Below are positions 20,800 through 30,186 of a stretch of DNA of 64,000 nucleotides, one piece after another. This DNA comes from Myxococcales bacterium (GTDB taxonomy: Bacteria; Myxococcota_A; Bradymonadia; UBA7976; UBA1532): NCBI GenBank assembly GCA_002731825.1, contig PCCS01000012.1, positions 62,001-126,000 on the forward strand, in the 5' to 3' direction. The translations under genes were made by a program, and so were the position numbers. Each line of letters begins with the position of its first letter. Within the stretch, counting starts at the first letter, position 1. The notes under the pieces were generated by a model. The model had not been told where the DNA came from and did not search any database. It worked only from the letters and a program-made list of their open reading frames with translations.

Positions 20800-23502
20800 T
20801 TACCATCGCCTAAACGAGACTTTAACCGAGGTGCCAGACGCCTCGAAGTACGCTTTGTCGAGTAGCTCAGGCGGGACAGCTTTGTTCAATCGGACTCTTA
20901 GGATAGCTGCTGGAATCACTTCAGATGATGGGTGTAGCAGTGTTCGTTTTATCAGCGAGTCTTTTAGCTCGACCCAGCGTCGCTCCACCTGCGCACCCCG
21001 AAGCCGAATCATGATGACATTGGGCCCGTCAAGATTGACCTCTACATCGCCTTCCTGAACGGCACGACCCAGTTCGAAATTAAACGAGAGCTTATCTGAT
21101 CTGGCAAGTGCGATTGTCTCGACTGCGTAGGGGGCCTTGGTCTTTGGACCCATTCGCAAGACAATCAAACCATCACCCACGGCATTTTTACGTCGGTCTT
21201 TATCGCCGTAGCCTAAGCCCACATGGACAATTTTATTCGGCTCAACCCCGCTTGCGATCAGTGCATCCCGAACGGCAAGCCCTCTCTCGCCAGAGATCCG
21301 TACGTTCTGCTTAGGCGTTGTCATGACAAAGGAGTATGCTTCGACACTGAGGACTTGATTCGGACCGATTTTATCGATGTTTCCTGCAATCTCCTTGAGC
21401 AGCGTTTTGCTGGCTGATGTGAGTCGTGGGGAGGCGGGCACAAAGCGGATCTGCCCTTTATATTCTACCCGTCCATCGTCGCCAACGGGTGTTGGTTTAC
21501 TTTTCGGTGGCTCTACAGGCTCAGGTTCGGGCCTCTCTTGAGGCGGCTCAGTGGATTTGTCGCTAACAGACTGACACCCTGTTTGAGCTGATGGGCCGGC
21601 CTCACCATTGGGGCATTTATCTTCATTGTCTGGAACACCGTCCTCGTCGTTATCCGTATCTGGGCACCCGTCTTCGTCCTCAAATCCGTCCGAGTCTTCC
21701 GGATCGTTCATACAGCCATCGTCCTTATCAGGTACGCCATCCCCGTCTAAATCCGATGCTATTTCAGTCTTTTCTGGCAGCACGTCTTCCTGGCTTCCTG
21801 ATGTGCTGGCGGTTTTTAGACCTGGCATTATCGTGTCCGAGACATCGGCTTTAGGCGCCATGTCTGTCTGCGTTTCGGTGTTTTTAGTCTCGGCTGTTGT
21901 TGCTGTCTCTCGAGTCTCTTTGCTATCAGCGTCTGAGTTGTCCACGGACACAGGCTTGGGGATTGTCTCTTCGACACCTTCAGGTTGTTGACTCTCCTGG
22001 ACAGAGTTTGGTTTATCGACGGTGACTTGCTCTATTTCCTCTGCTTTGTTTGTGGCTGGGCCTTTGGGCTGGGCGTTGTCTTCTGGCGCTGTCTCAGGCG
22101 CCCTATCGCCGTCGGACTGCGTCGGCGCCTCAGATTTTTTGGCCGATGCTATTTTTGGGTCGGGCTGTGCGGCTTGCGCGGGCCATGCCTCGAGTGCGGT
22201 CGCAACTTGTTTTTCGTCTTTTTCGGGCTCATCACCCTCGTTTGACGGGGTTCCATGAGTCATGGTTTGGGTCGCTGTCGCCGCCGTCGGCTCTGGAGAC
22301 GACTTGGTTTGAGTCCCTCCATCCTCTGAGTTCGGTGCTTCGCAGGCGTCTGGCTGGATGGCCGGATTAAGGTCACTTGGTTTGTCGGTCTGACTTGGTG
22401 TCTCTTCGGTGTCTTCAGACGGTGGTGAAATGGCTTGCTTGGTCTCGCCGTCTAGAGGCCCATTCACTGTGCTTGGTGTTACGCCTGTTTGGTTTGACCG
22501 GGTCGCTGGGACTGTGTTTTCGTCCTCATCCTGATTTGGACCAGGGTCCAGCTGAGCTGTCACCGCATTGTCAGAGGAGATCGTTTGTGGCGTATCTGAC
22601 TCTGTCGCCGGCTCTTGGATTGGGGCGTCGGATTTTGTCCAATGGTCATAAGACATGCTGAACAGAAGGCGATGGTTCGGAACTGCCCGATCAGGGTTCA
22701 GACCAAACCCCGACCCGATTGTAAAGTGGGCACCAAAGGCCTCGAAGCGAAGACCCAACAAGGCTTCGACGGGAAAACTCGCGTCATCGACTAAGCTTGG
22801 CTGTAGGGGCATTGAGCCAAAGACCTCCGCGACCATGGCTAACCCGGGCCAGTCTAAATCGATGATCGCACCGCCGCTGTAGACAGCTTCGTGACCAATT
22901 TCGAGATTTTCAAAGGCCTGAGTCTCGGTGCGGAAACGCGCAGAAATATTTGCTATTAAGTGAATGTCTCTTAACCGTAAATCACCCACTATACCGGGAC
23001 TCATGGTGGCCCCACGACTTCCATAAAGTTGATCGTCTGAGCCTGTCGGTGCGGTCGCGTTTAGTAAAAGAGCCAAGCCGAAACCGCGTCGACCCGCACC
23101 GATGAGGTTCACCTTCGTCGACAGTCTCAGGTCACCGACGGCGATGCCTTCCTTATCGGACTCGTTGAGCATTTGACCACGGACATCACCCATCGGCATT
23201 GTCAGCCCGATCTCAAATCCATCCATCACACCCCAGACGACGCCCAAGTCTAGACCCGTCTGTCGATCGACATAAACTCCGTTAACATTTGCATTGGGAT
23301 CTCGTGAGACAACCGGTTGATCACCAAAACTCAATGTCAGAGATGGGACAAGATGACCCGCATCGAGTGTTTTTGAACTCGATGAGACAACAATCCCATT
23401 CTGCCCTGGTTTGGGCTCAAAATTCTGCAGGTTTTGAGCCTGTACCATAAGCGGTAGCATGAGCCAGATGCTATGAAAGGCGCGAGCAAGTATTTTGCTC
23501 AT
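20800..23502 (-). CDS. OmpA-family outer-membrane protein with thrombospondin type 3 repeats and long disordered linker
   Basis: Signal peptide MSKILARAFHSIWLMLPLMVQAQ; beta-barrel-like N-terminus; acidic Pro/Thr/Glu-rich linker; DLDGDGVPDKDDGCMNDPEDSDGFEDEDGCPDTDNDEDGVPDNEDKCPNG; OmpA-like LSVEAYSFVMTTPKQNVRISGERGLAVRDALIASGV. Confidence 0.8.
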   Translation of the reverse strand: MSKILARAFHSIWLMLPLMVQAQNLQNFEPKPGQNGIVVSSSSKTLDAGHLVPSLTLSFGDQPVVSRDPNANVNGVYVDRQTGLDLGVVWGVMDGFEIGLTMPMGDVRGQMLNESDKEGIAVGDLRLSTKVNLIGAGRRGFGLALLLNATAPTGSDDQLYGSRGATMSPGIVGDLRLRDIHLIANISARFRTETQAFENLEIGHEAVYSGGAIIDLDWPGLAMVAEVFGSMPLQPSLVDDASFPVEALLGLRFEAFGAHFTIGSGFGLNPDRAVPNHRLLFSMSYDHWTKSDAPIQEPATESDTPQTISSDNAVTAQLDPGPNQDEDENTVPATRSNQTGVTPSTVNGPLDGETKQAISPPSEDTEETPSQTDKPSDLNPAIQPDACEAPNSEDGGTQTKSSPEPTAATATQTMTHGTPSNEGDEPEKDEKQVATALEAWPAQAAQPDPKIASAKKSEAPTQSDGDRAPETAPEDNAQPKGPATNKAEEIEQVTVDKPNSVQESQQPEGVEETIPKPVSVDNSDADSKETRETATTAETKNTETQTDMAPKADVSDTIMPGLKTASTSGSQEDVLPEKTEIASDLDGDGVPDKDDGCMNDPEDSDGFEDEDGCPDTDNDEDGVPDNEDKCPNGEAGPSAQTGCQSVSDKSTEPPQERPEPEPVEPPKSKPTPVGDDGRVEYKGQIRFVPASPRLTSASKTLLKEIAGNIDKIGPNQVLSVEAYSFVMTTPKQNVRISGERGLAVRDALIASGVEPNKIVHVGLGYGDKDRRKNAVGDGLIVLRMGPKTKAPYAVETIALARSDKLSFNFELGRAVQEGDVEVNLDGPNVIMIRLRGAQVERRWVELKDSLIKRTLLHPSSEVIPAAILRVRLNKAVPPELLDKAYFEASGTSVKVSFRRW

Positions 23503-23793
23503 CGGGTTATGAGTACGCACACCCTTACTCCAGAACGACAAAAGTACACTATAAAAGGTCCGACTGATTTCACTTTTCGTCAAGAAAATGGTTAATGTAA
23601 GTGCTTGTAAATAATTAACTTTTGTCGTTATGGTGCCAGTTTTAAACCGAGTCTAAAATACAGTCGATTGTAAAACCAGGATCAAGGCCAATCGTCTACG
23701 GCCAGTTCTTGGTCCTAAGATCTGGTTTTCAGAGCAGATTTTCCTCGCATCATATTTCCAGTCACTGTACGACACCTCAGAGAGATTCTGTTG

Positions 23794-24567
23794 ATGGGAC
23801 GACCTTTGCTTTCTGAAATTCCCAAGATTTATCGCAACAGCCTTAAGCCCGCTGACTCGATGTTCAACATTTACTTAGCAAGACCCCTTGCAGCTGTCCT
23901 TGTCGCCGCTTTGGCGAAGACCAGGGTCACGCCCAATCAGGTGACGATTATTTCAATTGTTCCTATGCTCTTGGCCGTCGCCGCGTTTATTGCACTGCCT
24001 GGTCATTTGGGTCTTTGGCTTGGGGTGTTAGGTGTAGAGCTCGCCTATATTCTAGACTGTGCCGATGGACAGCTTGCTCGTGTTACAGGGCGGTCATCGC
24101 CCGTCGGCGGCGAACTTGATTTCTTGATCGATGAAATCAAGGCGTTTTTGCTCATCGCTGCGTTGACGGTTCGATGGGCACTTGAAGCTGAGTCTGGCTC
24201 TGTATATCCGTATTGGGTGGGCATCTCGACTTTGGCCTTATTGGGCATGGCTCTGTCCTTGACTAAATTCGTTCGAACGGACGTCTACGCAGATGCGACG
24301 GGCCAAGAGCGAAAACGCCACGGCCAATCGGTGGCTGAGGCTCACAATAGAAAAACCCCACTCTGGCCCGTCCTGATGCTCGCCCGCTTGATTTCTCAGT
24401 ACCCGGTTTGTTTACCGATTTTTGCGTTATTCAATCGAATGGATCTATTCGTATGGGCCTATGGAGTGGTACACATGCTGTATGCTGGGCAGACAACGCT
24501 CGGCATATGTTTTCGTTTAGGACGATTTGACAGGGTAGAACGCCATCCTGACGGGGGTAGCGAATGA
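23794..24567 (+). CDS. CDP-alcohol phosphatidyltransferase family protein
   Basis: CDP-OH-P motif DCADGQLARVTGRSSPVGGELDFLIDE (DxxDGxxARx8GxxxDxxxD). Confidence 0.88.
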   Translation: MGRPLLSEIPKIYRNSLKPADSMFNIYLARPLAAVLVAALAKTRVTPNQVTIISIVPMLLAVAAFIALPGHLGLWLGVLGVELAYILDCADGQLARVTGRSSPVGGELDFLIDEIKAFLLIAALTVRWALEAESGSVYPYWVGISTLALLGMALSLTKFVRTDVYADATGQERKRHGQSVAEAHNRKTPLWPVLMLARLISQYPVCLPIFALFNRMDLFVWAYGVVHMLYAGQTTLGICFRLGRFDRVERHPDGGSE

Positions 24568-25313
24568 AGGCAATCATCATTGCGGCGGGTATGGGTACTC
24601 GTTTAAGACCACATACTGCGGACCGACCAAAATGCATGGTCGAAGTCCATGGTAAACCGATTTTACATCATCAAATCGATGCATTGCGCGCCAATGGAGT
24701 TGATGAGATTGTTGTGATCGGCGGGTATAAACGCAGCTGTATTCAAGCACCAGATATTCGGATTGTTGCGAACCCTGAATATCAAACCAACAACATCCTT
24801 ATGAGCTTGTTTTGCGCTGGACCCGAATTGGTTGGAGACGTGGTCGTCAGTTATGGCGATATCGTTTATGGCCCTGGCGTCGTCCAGGCTTTAATGAATA
24901 GTTTTTTCCCCAATGCTCTCGTTGTAGATTTCGGTTGGGAAAAAATCTATGAGGGCCGCACAGACCACCCCATAGAACAAGCCGAGTTATGTGAGATTCG
25001 TGAAAATGGACACATCGTCCGTGTCGGTAAAGAAGTGGGCGGTGAGCGCGCATGTGGTGAGTTTATCGGCTTAGCAAAATTCGATGGGGCCATGATCGCC
25101 CGCCTTTGGGCTCGGTATCGCGATGTCCTGGCGCGCGGTGATTCCAAACCTTATGTTAATGCACCCACATTGCGAAAAGCTTATTTGACCGACCTCGTCA
25201 ATGATGCGATCGCCAATCAGGAGCATTTTGGTGTTGTTCCAATCGACGGAGATTGGCGAGAAATAGACACGGTCCAAGACTACGACAGGGTTCAAGCCTC
25301 AGAGACTTGGTAA
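24564..25313 (+). CDS. Nucleotidyltransferase, LicC/PntC-like CTP:phospho-alcohol cytidylyltransferase
   Basis: MKAIIIAAGMGTRLRPHTADRPKCMVEVHGKPILHHQIDAL; NPEYQTNNILMSLFCA resembles the LicC signature; overlaps upstream stop by 4 nt. Confidence 0.8.
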   Translation: MKAIIIAAGMGTRLRPHTADRPKCMVEVHGKPILHHQIDALRANGVDEIVVIGGYKRSCIQAPDIRIVANPEYQTNNILMSLFCAGPELVGDVVVSYGDIVYGPGVVQALMNSFFPNALVVDFGWEKIYEGRTDHPIEQAELCEIRENGHIVRVGKEVGGERACGEFIGLAKFDGAMIARLWARYRDVLARGDSKPYVNAPTLRKAYLTDLVNDAIANQEHFGVVPIDGDWREIDTVQDYDRVQASETW

Positions 25314-25340
25314 CACTATCCTCAGAGACTTGGTCACACT
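25297..25340 (+). repeat. Two 21-bp direct repeats (20/21 identical)
   Basis: CCTCAGAGACTTGGTAACACT at 25297-25317 and CCTCAGAGACTTGGTCACACT at 25320-25340. Confidence 0.95.
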
Positions 25341-25373
25341 GTGTCCGTAGCAATGACAATGATGGAGAAAAGT

Positions 25374-26933
25374 ATGCAACGTTTGAGTAGCTGGATCGCG
25401 GGTGAGTGGCGAGACGGTGCGGGCGACGGAAGCCGTCTGTATAATCCCACCTCCGAAGAAGTTGTTGCGCTGGCGTCGACAGAGGGGTTGAATCTCGGTC
25501 AGGCATTCGATTACGCAAGAGATCTTGGTGGTCAAGCCCTTCGCAAGATGACCTTTGCCGAACGAGGGGCACTTTTGAAAGCCATGGCGAAGGCCATTCA
25601 TGCTGAACGAGAGGCCTTGATCGACATCGGCCGAATTAATGCTGGAAACACCCGAGGTGATGCAAAGTTCGACATCGATGGCGCCTCCGGGACCCTCATG
25701 TATTACGCAAAGTTAGGCGCCGCGCTCGGTGAACGCCGCACTTTGATCGATGGCGACCCGATTCAAATCGGGGGGGCACGTCTCCAGGGTCAACACATTC
25801 TCAGTTCTAAACCTGGTGTGGCCGTGCACATCAACGCGTTTAATTTTCCGGCATGGGGGCTAGCTGAAAAAGCGGCTTGCGCGATTTTGGCTGGGATGCC
25901 AGTCATTTCGAAGCCCGCTACATCAACCGCGTACATGACTTGGGCCATGGTCCGGGCGCTTTCGGCTGTGGATAGTCTCCCAGACGGTGTACTGAGCCTC
26001 GTTTGTGGCAGTGCCTATGACCTTCTCGATCACATTGAGTGGCCCGATGTCGTCGCGTTTACGGGTGGTGCTGAGACGGCCGATCGAATTCGCCGACATC
26101 CCCGCGTTCTACAAACAGCGGCCGCTCTTAACATCGAGGCAGACAGTTTGAATTCGACCGTCTTATCACCCGGTGCGAAGGACTTGACTTACGATGCCTT
26201 CATTCGCGATGTCGCCCTTGAAATGACGCAGAAGGCCGGTCAGAAATGCACGGCGACAAGACGTATCTTGGTTCCATCGGACAAAGTGGATGAATTCGTC
26301 GAAGACATTGCTGAGCGACTTGATCGAATCACCGTAGGCGATCCCGGTGCCGATGGTGTCCACATGGGCCCCTTGGCGACAGCGACTCAATTGAAGAGCG
26401 CTCAATCTGGTATCCATGAATTGATGCAAGATGCAGATCTGGTCTATGGCAGTCTGGACAGAGGTGCCATCAAGGGAGTTGCCGACGAGTGCGGGTATTT
26501 TCTGTCACCCTTGGTGCTTCAGGCACGCGATTCCGCCAGTGCAAAGAGCATTCATGAACTGGAAGTCTTTGGACCCGTATCAACGATCTTACCCTACGAT
26601 GGCTCGGTTGAGATGGCCTGCGAATTGATTCAAAAAGGTCAAGGAGGTCTGGTCGCCTCGGTCTATGCCGACGAAAGAGATTTTCTCGCCCAATCAATCG
26701 ATGGTCTTGCTCCTTGGAGTGGGCGAGTGGTCCTCACTGATGCAAAGATAGCCGAGCAGGCTTACGCACCTGGAATGGCGTTACCCCATCTCCTTCATGG
26801 CGGTCCTGGCCGTGCTGGTGGTGGTGAAGAACTTGGCGGGACTCGTGGCATGCGCTTTTACCAGCAGCGAACAGCGATTCAAGGCAATGGACCCTTGATC
26901 AATAAGTTCCTACAAGCGACTGACGCAGACTAG
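25374..26933 (+). CDS. Aldehyde dehydrogenase, BoxD/PaaZ-N type (3,4-dehydroadipyl-CoA semialdehyde dehydrogenase-like)
   Basis: ALDH fold with KAGQKCTATRRILVP catalytic Cys and NAFNFPAWGLAEKAACAILAGMPVISKPATSTAYMTWAMV; no C-terminal hydratase domain; RBS GGAGA before ATG 25374. Confidence 0.78.
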   Translation: MQRLSSWIAGEWRDGAGDGSRLYNPTSEEVVALASTEGLNLGQAFDYARDLGGQALRKMTFAERGALLKAMAKAIHAEREALIDIGRINAGNTRGDAKFDIDGASGTLMYYAKLGAALGERRTLIDGDPIQIGGARLQGQHILSSKPGVAVHINAFNFPAWGLAEKAACAILAGMPVISKPATSTAYMTWAMVRALSAVDSLPDGVLSLVCGSAYDLLDHIEWPDVVAFTGGAETADRIRRHPRVLQTAAALNIEADSLNSTVLSPGAKDLTYDAFIRDVALEMTQKAGQKCTATRRILVPSDKVDEFVEDIAERLDRITVGDPGADGVHMGPLATATQLKSAQSGIHELMQDADLVYGSLDRGAIKGVADECGYFLSPLVLQARDSASAKSIHELEVFGPVSTILPYDGSVEMACELIQKGQGGLVASVYADERDFLAQSIDGLAPWSGRVVLTDAKIAEQAYAPGMALPHLLHGGPGRAGGGEELGGTRGMRFYQQRTAIQGNGPLINKFLQATDAD

Positions 26934-26935
26934 CC

Positions 26936-27943
26936 ATGGAGCAGGTAGCCGTGCCCTATCGGGGCGAAAATAATCCAGTCAGCGTTGCACCGATGATGAA
27001 GCGCACGGATCGACATTTTCGCTACCTCATGCGGCAAATCTCTAAACGCGCTCTCCTGTATACGGAAATGGTCACCACCGGAGCGATCTTACACGGTGAC
27101 CGAGCTCGCCACCTCAGATACTCCGAGGTGGAACACCCGATTGCTCTGCAGTTAGGGGGTGACGATCCAAGCGCTCTGCGTACCTGTGCAATGATCGCTG
27201 CAGATTGCGGTTATGATGAGGTTAACATAAACGTTGGGTGTCCCAGTGACCGGGTTCAGAAAGGTCGGTTTGGTGCGTGCTTAATGGCTGAGCCAGAACG
27301 GGTTGCGGACGCCGTGGCTGAAATGCGAGCCGCTGTCTCGATTCCGGTCACCGTAAAACACAGAATTGGCATCGATGATTTGGACCGCTACGAAGACATG
27401 CTCCGATTTGTCGACGTGGTCTCAAAATCAAGGGCAGACCGATTCTCGGTCCATGCACGTAAGGCTTGGCTTCAAGGCCTTAGCCCCAAAGAGAATCGGA
27501 CGATTCCGCCATTGAGATACGACGATGTCTACCGGTTAAAAATAGAGCGGGATGCTCTTCGAATCGAGATCAATGGCGGCGTCACAAACATCTCCGAAAT
27601 GCGTCATCACTTAAGCCATGTCGACGCCGTCATGATCGGTCGCGCCGCCTATGAAAACCCAATGTTTTTCTCCGAAGTAGACCATGTTTTCTACGACGAA
27701 CAGGCAGAGGCTGAACCCACTGTTTTTGAGGTTGTTCGTGCGATGCGGCCTTACATTTCGGATTGGCTTGCTAGTGGAGGCCGACTCAATTCCGTCACCC
27801 GGCATATGCTCATGTTGTTCTACGGTCGACCGGGGGGGCGTCGATGGCGACGTATTCTCGGTGACGCGATTAAGCCCGGCGCTGATATCACCATTCTCGA
27901 TGACGCGCTGGCGGCGGTTACCTCGAACGGCGAGCGTCCATAG
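26936..27943 (+). CDS. dusA: tRNA-dihydrouridine(20/20a) synthase DusA
   Basis: VSVAPMMKRTDRHFRYLMRQISKRALLYTEMV; catalytic VNINVGCPSDRVQKGRFGACLM; SVHARKAWLQGLSPKENRTIPPLRY. Confidence 0.93.
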   Translation: MEQVAVPYRGENNPVSVAPMMKRTDRHFRYLMRQISKRALLYTEMVTTGAILHGDRARHLRYSEVEHPIALQLGGDDPSALRTCAMIAADCGYDEVNINVGCPSDRVQKGRFGACLMAEPERVADAVAEMRAAVSIPVTVKHRIGIDDLDRYEDMLRFVDVVSKSRADRFSVHARKAWLQGLSPKENRTIPPLRYDDVYRLKIERDALRIEINGGVTNISEMRHHLSHVDAVMIGRAAYENPMFFSEVDHVFYDEQAEAEPTVFEVVRAMRPYISDWLASGGRLNSVTRHMLMLFYGRPGGRRWRRILGDAIKPGADITILDDALAAVTSNGERP

Positions 27944-28214
27944 CGGCCAGCTGTTCCGGCGATGCCGGGGTTTGGTGCTCCGATTTCCATTGGCTGTACG
28001 GCATCCCGTATATGAGCTCCCGCGCGTCTTCATAGTCCAATTCGACGCCTCGATCAGACGCCTCGGCCACGTACCATTTTGACAGACAATTCCTACAGAA
28101 GTCGGCTAGAATCATCAGATCGATGTTTTGTACATCTGTATTCTGTTGCAAATGGTCCCTCAGACGACGAAACACGGCCGCCTCGATACCTTCGGTTGTT
28201 CTTTCCGTTGACAT
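27918..28214 (-). CDS. DUF1244 family protein
   Basis: VFRRLRDHLQQNTDVQNIDLMILADFCRNCLSKWY...YGMPYSQWK matches my recollection of DUF1244. Confidence 0.8.
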   Translation of the reverse strand: MSTERTTEGIEAAVFRRLRDHLQQNTDVQNIDLMILADFCRNCLSKWYVAEASDRGVELDYEDARELIYGMPYSQWKSEHQTPASPEQLAAMDARRSR

Positions 28215-28224
28215 GATTTACTCC

Positions 28225-29124
28225 TCAGGTCGGAAACAGGGATTCGATAGATAGGTATTTGTCACCCCGATCGCACACGATAAAAACAATCTCGCTTTGT
28301 GCCGGGGCGGTCTGTGCCACTTGAAGTGCAGCTAAGCAGGCCCCACCGGATGACAAGCCAACAAAGAGACCTTCCTCGATGGCCATACGACGGGTCATCT
28401 CTTCCGCCTTTTCTCGTGAGACATCGATGATTTCATCGACTCGTTCCGGTTCATAAATTTTGGGTAAATATTCGGTTGGCCAGCGTCTGATGCCGGGTAT
28501 TTTAGACCCGTCTTCTGGCTGGACTCCGACGATCTTGATCTGGTCGTTTTTCTCTTTTAAAAAACGCGAGGTACCCATGATTGTGCCCGTTGTGCCCATC
28601 GAACTGACGAAATGAGTCACCTTCTCTCCAGTATTCTCCCAGACTTCGGGCCCGGTGGTCTCATAGTGCATTTGTGGATTGGCTGGATTTGCAAATTGAT
28701 TCAGCTGAAAATGGGTGCCGGCGTCGTGCATCTCTTGTGCACGATCGCGGGCTGCTACAATGCCGTCCTCGACAAGGATGACCTCGGCTCCATAGGCCTT
28801 CATGATCGCCCGACGCTCGGGCGTCGCTGATTCAGGCAAGAGTAATGTAATCGGCTTTTTTTTAAGAGTGGCGATCATCGCCAGAGCAATGCCCGTATTA
28901 CCACTGGTCGCTTCGACGAGTCGGCGGCCACCATCCAGGTGTCCGGCTTGCTCCGCCGCTGTAATCATAGCAAGAGCGGCCCTGTCTTTTACAGATCCAC
29001 CCAGATTAGTCCCCTCTAGCTTGGCCCAAACCCGAATATCCGTCCGATGGACTAATTTTTGGAGCTGCCGCATGGGCGTGTTTGCGACCAAACCATCGAA
29101 TTCAGAATATAAGCGATTCACCAT
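28225..29124 (-). CDS. cysM: Cysteine synthase B (PLP-dependent)
   Basis: LEGTNLGGSVKDRAALAMI (PLP Lys), VEATSGNTGIALAMIA, GTTGTIMGTSRFLKEKN, IRRWPTEYLPKIYEPERVDEIIDV. Confidence 0.9.
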   Translation of the reverse strand: MVNRLYSEFDGLVANTPMRQLQKLVHRTDIRVWAKLEGTNLGGSVKDRAALAMITAAEQAGHLDGGRRLVEATSGNTGIALAMIATLKKKPITLLLPESATPERRAIMKAYGAEVILVEDGIVAARDRAQEMHDAGTHFQLNQFANPANPQMHYETTGPEVWENTGEKVTHFVSSMGTTGTIMGTSRFLKEKNDQIKIVGVQPEDGSKIPGIRRWPTEYLPKIYEPERVDEIIDVSREKAEEMTRRMAIEEGLFVGLSSGGACLAALQVAQTAPAQSEIVFIVCDRGDKYLSIESLFPT

Positions 29125-29345
29125 GACTCCAGCACATTCATAACAGCTATGGCATGCCATGCTTCATTGTATCGGGTCAATGATCAAGCGTCATGGCCGT
29201 CCGCTTCCGATGGTGACATCTGCCCTTCAAAACCATCCATTCAGTTCATCAGATCTCGGTTTGGTTGCAAAGAGACCCTCTACTTGAACCCGCCCAAAAC
29301 CCGTGCTAGCCACTCCAGTGGATTCGGTCAAAAGGAGTGGGTCAG

Positions 29346-29921
29346 ATGAAAGGTCGCAAACCAGTTACATCGACAGAGCGAATACAACTGGCTAAAAACA
29401 CCCGCGTAATCGTGGTCGCGGACACCCACTCAAAGCCCCATCCAAACACCATTGAAATCATTAAAGAAAAACAACCGGACCTCATTCTTCATGCAGGTGA
29501 CATCGGTACCCTGTCCGTGCTCGATCCGTTGAAAAAGATTGCCCCATTGATTGCTGTTCGTGGAAACATCGACTCCGTCAAGTGTGATTTACCCGATGTC
29601 GTCACAATTTTTTTCGAGTCAGCAGGCGTGGTCCGCTCATGCTGGTTGCTGACACATATTGCTGTTCGTGGACCTAAATTAAAGAGCCCAATCCATAGCT
29701 TGGCGTCTGCGATGCAGGCTCAACTTGTTGTTTGCGGGCACAGTCATGTACCCCTGTTGACTCACGATCGGGGTATTGCGGTTTTTAACCCAGGCAGTTG
29801 TGGACCGCGGCGCTTCGTACTGCCCATACTCATTGGACAAATTGATATTGACCAGGCGGGTCTCCACTTTCAGCATATCGCATGCTCGACGGGTGAAACC
29901 TGGAGACCGGACGTAGGTTAA
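29346..29921 (+). CDS. YfcE-type metallophosphoesterase
   Basis: VVADTHSKPHP, HAGDIG, VRGNIDS, CGHSHVP metal-binding motifs. Confidence 0.85.
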   Translation: MKGRKPVTSTERIQLAKNTRVIVVADTHSKPHPNTIEIIKEKQPDLILHAGDIGTLSVLDPLKKIAPLIAVRGNIDSVKCDLPDVVTIFFESAGVVRSCWLLTHIAVRGPKLKSPIHSLASAMQAQLVVCGHSHVPLLTHDRGIAVFNPGSCGPRRFVLPILIGQIDIDQAGLHFQHIACSTGETWRPDVG

Positions 29922-29939
29922 TTGGGGTGGAAGGGGGAT

Positions 29940-29979
29940 GTGAACCCGGCCGCACGAGGGGAAAAGCGGCCGGATTCAC
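29940..29979. other. Strong inverted repeat after the phosphoesterase gene (possible terminator or RNA stem)
   Basis: GTGAA-C-CCGGCCGC-(12 nt)-GCGGCCGG-A-TTCAC: 13 paired positions with one mismatch. Confidence 0.7.
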
Positions 29980-30035
29980 TGGAAAACTGACTGAGTGGTC
30001 ATGCAAAAGCATTATCCACAAGACAGTTAGATTCC

Positions 30036-30098
30036 TGAGACGCCTTGGTTCGGGGGGAATCGCTTGATCTTCGGGGAGATAAAGTCCTCGGCGTCTCA
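30036..30098. other. 9-bp perfect inverted repeat enclosing about 45 nt
   Basis: TGAGACGCC (30036-30044) / GGCGTCTCA (30090-30098). Confidence 0.6.
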
Positions 30099-30174
30099 TC
30101 TGTGTCAACAGCGCTGAGACGAGAACTCATTCCAGCCTCGTTCATTTTGTTGGATTTTTATTTATGTATCCATA

Positions 30175-30186
30175 ACAGGCGCCTGT
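30175..30186. promoter_or_regulatory. 12-bp perfect palindrome, possible operator
   Basis: ACAGGCGCCTGT in AT-rich context upstream of the TerB-like gene. Confidence 0.4.

Noticed and set aside
21591-22661. Plus-strand ORFs opposite the OmpA linker
   Set aside because: Antisense to a biased-composition coding region; no independent support.
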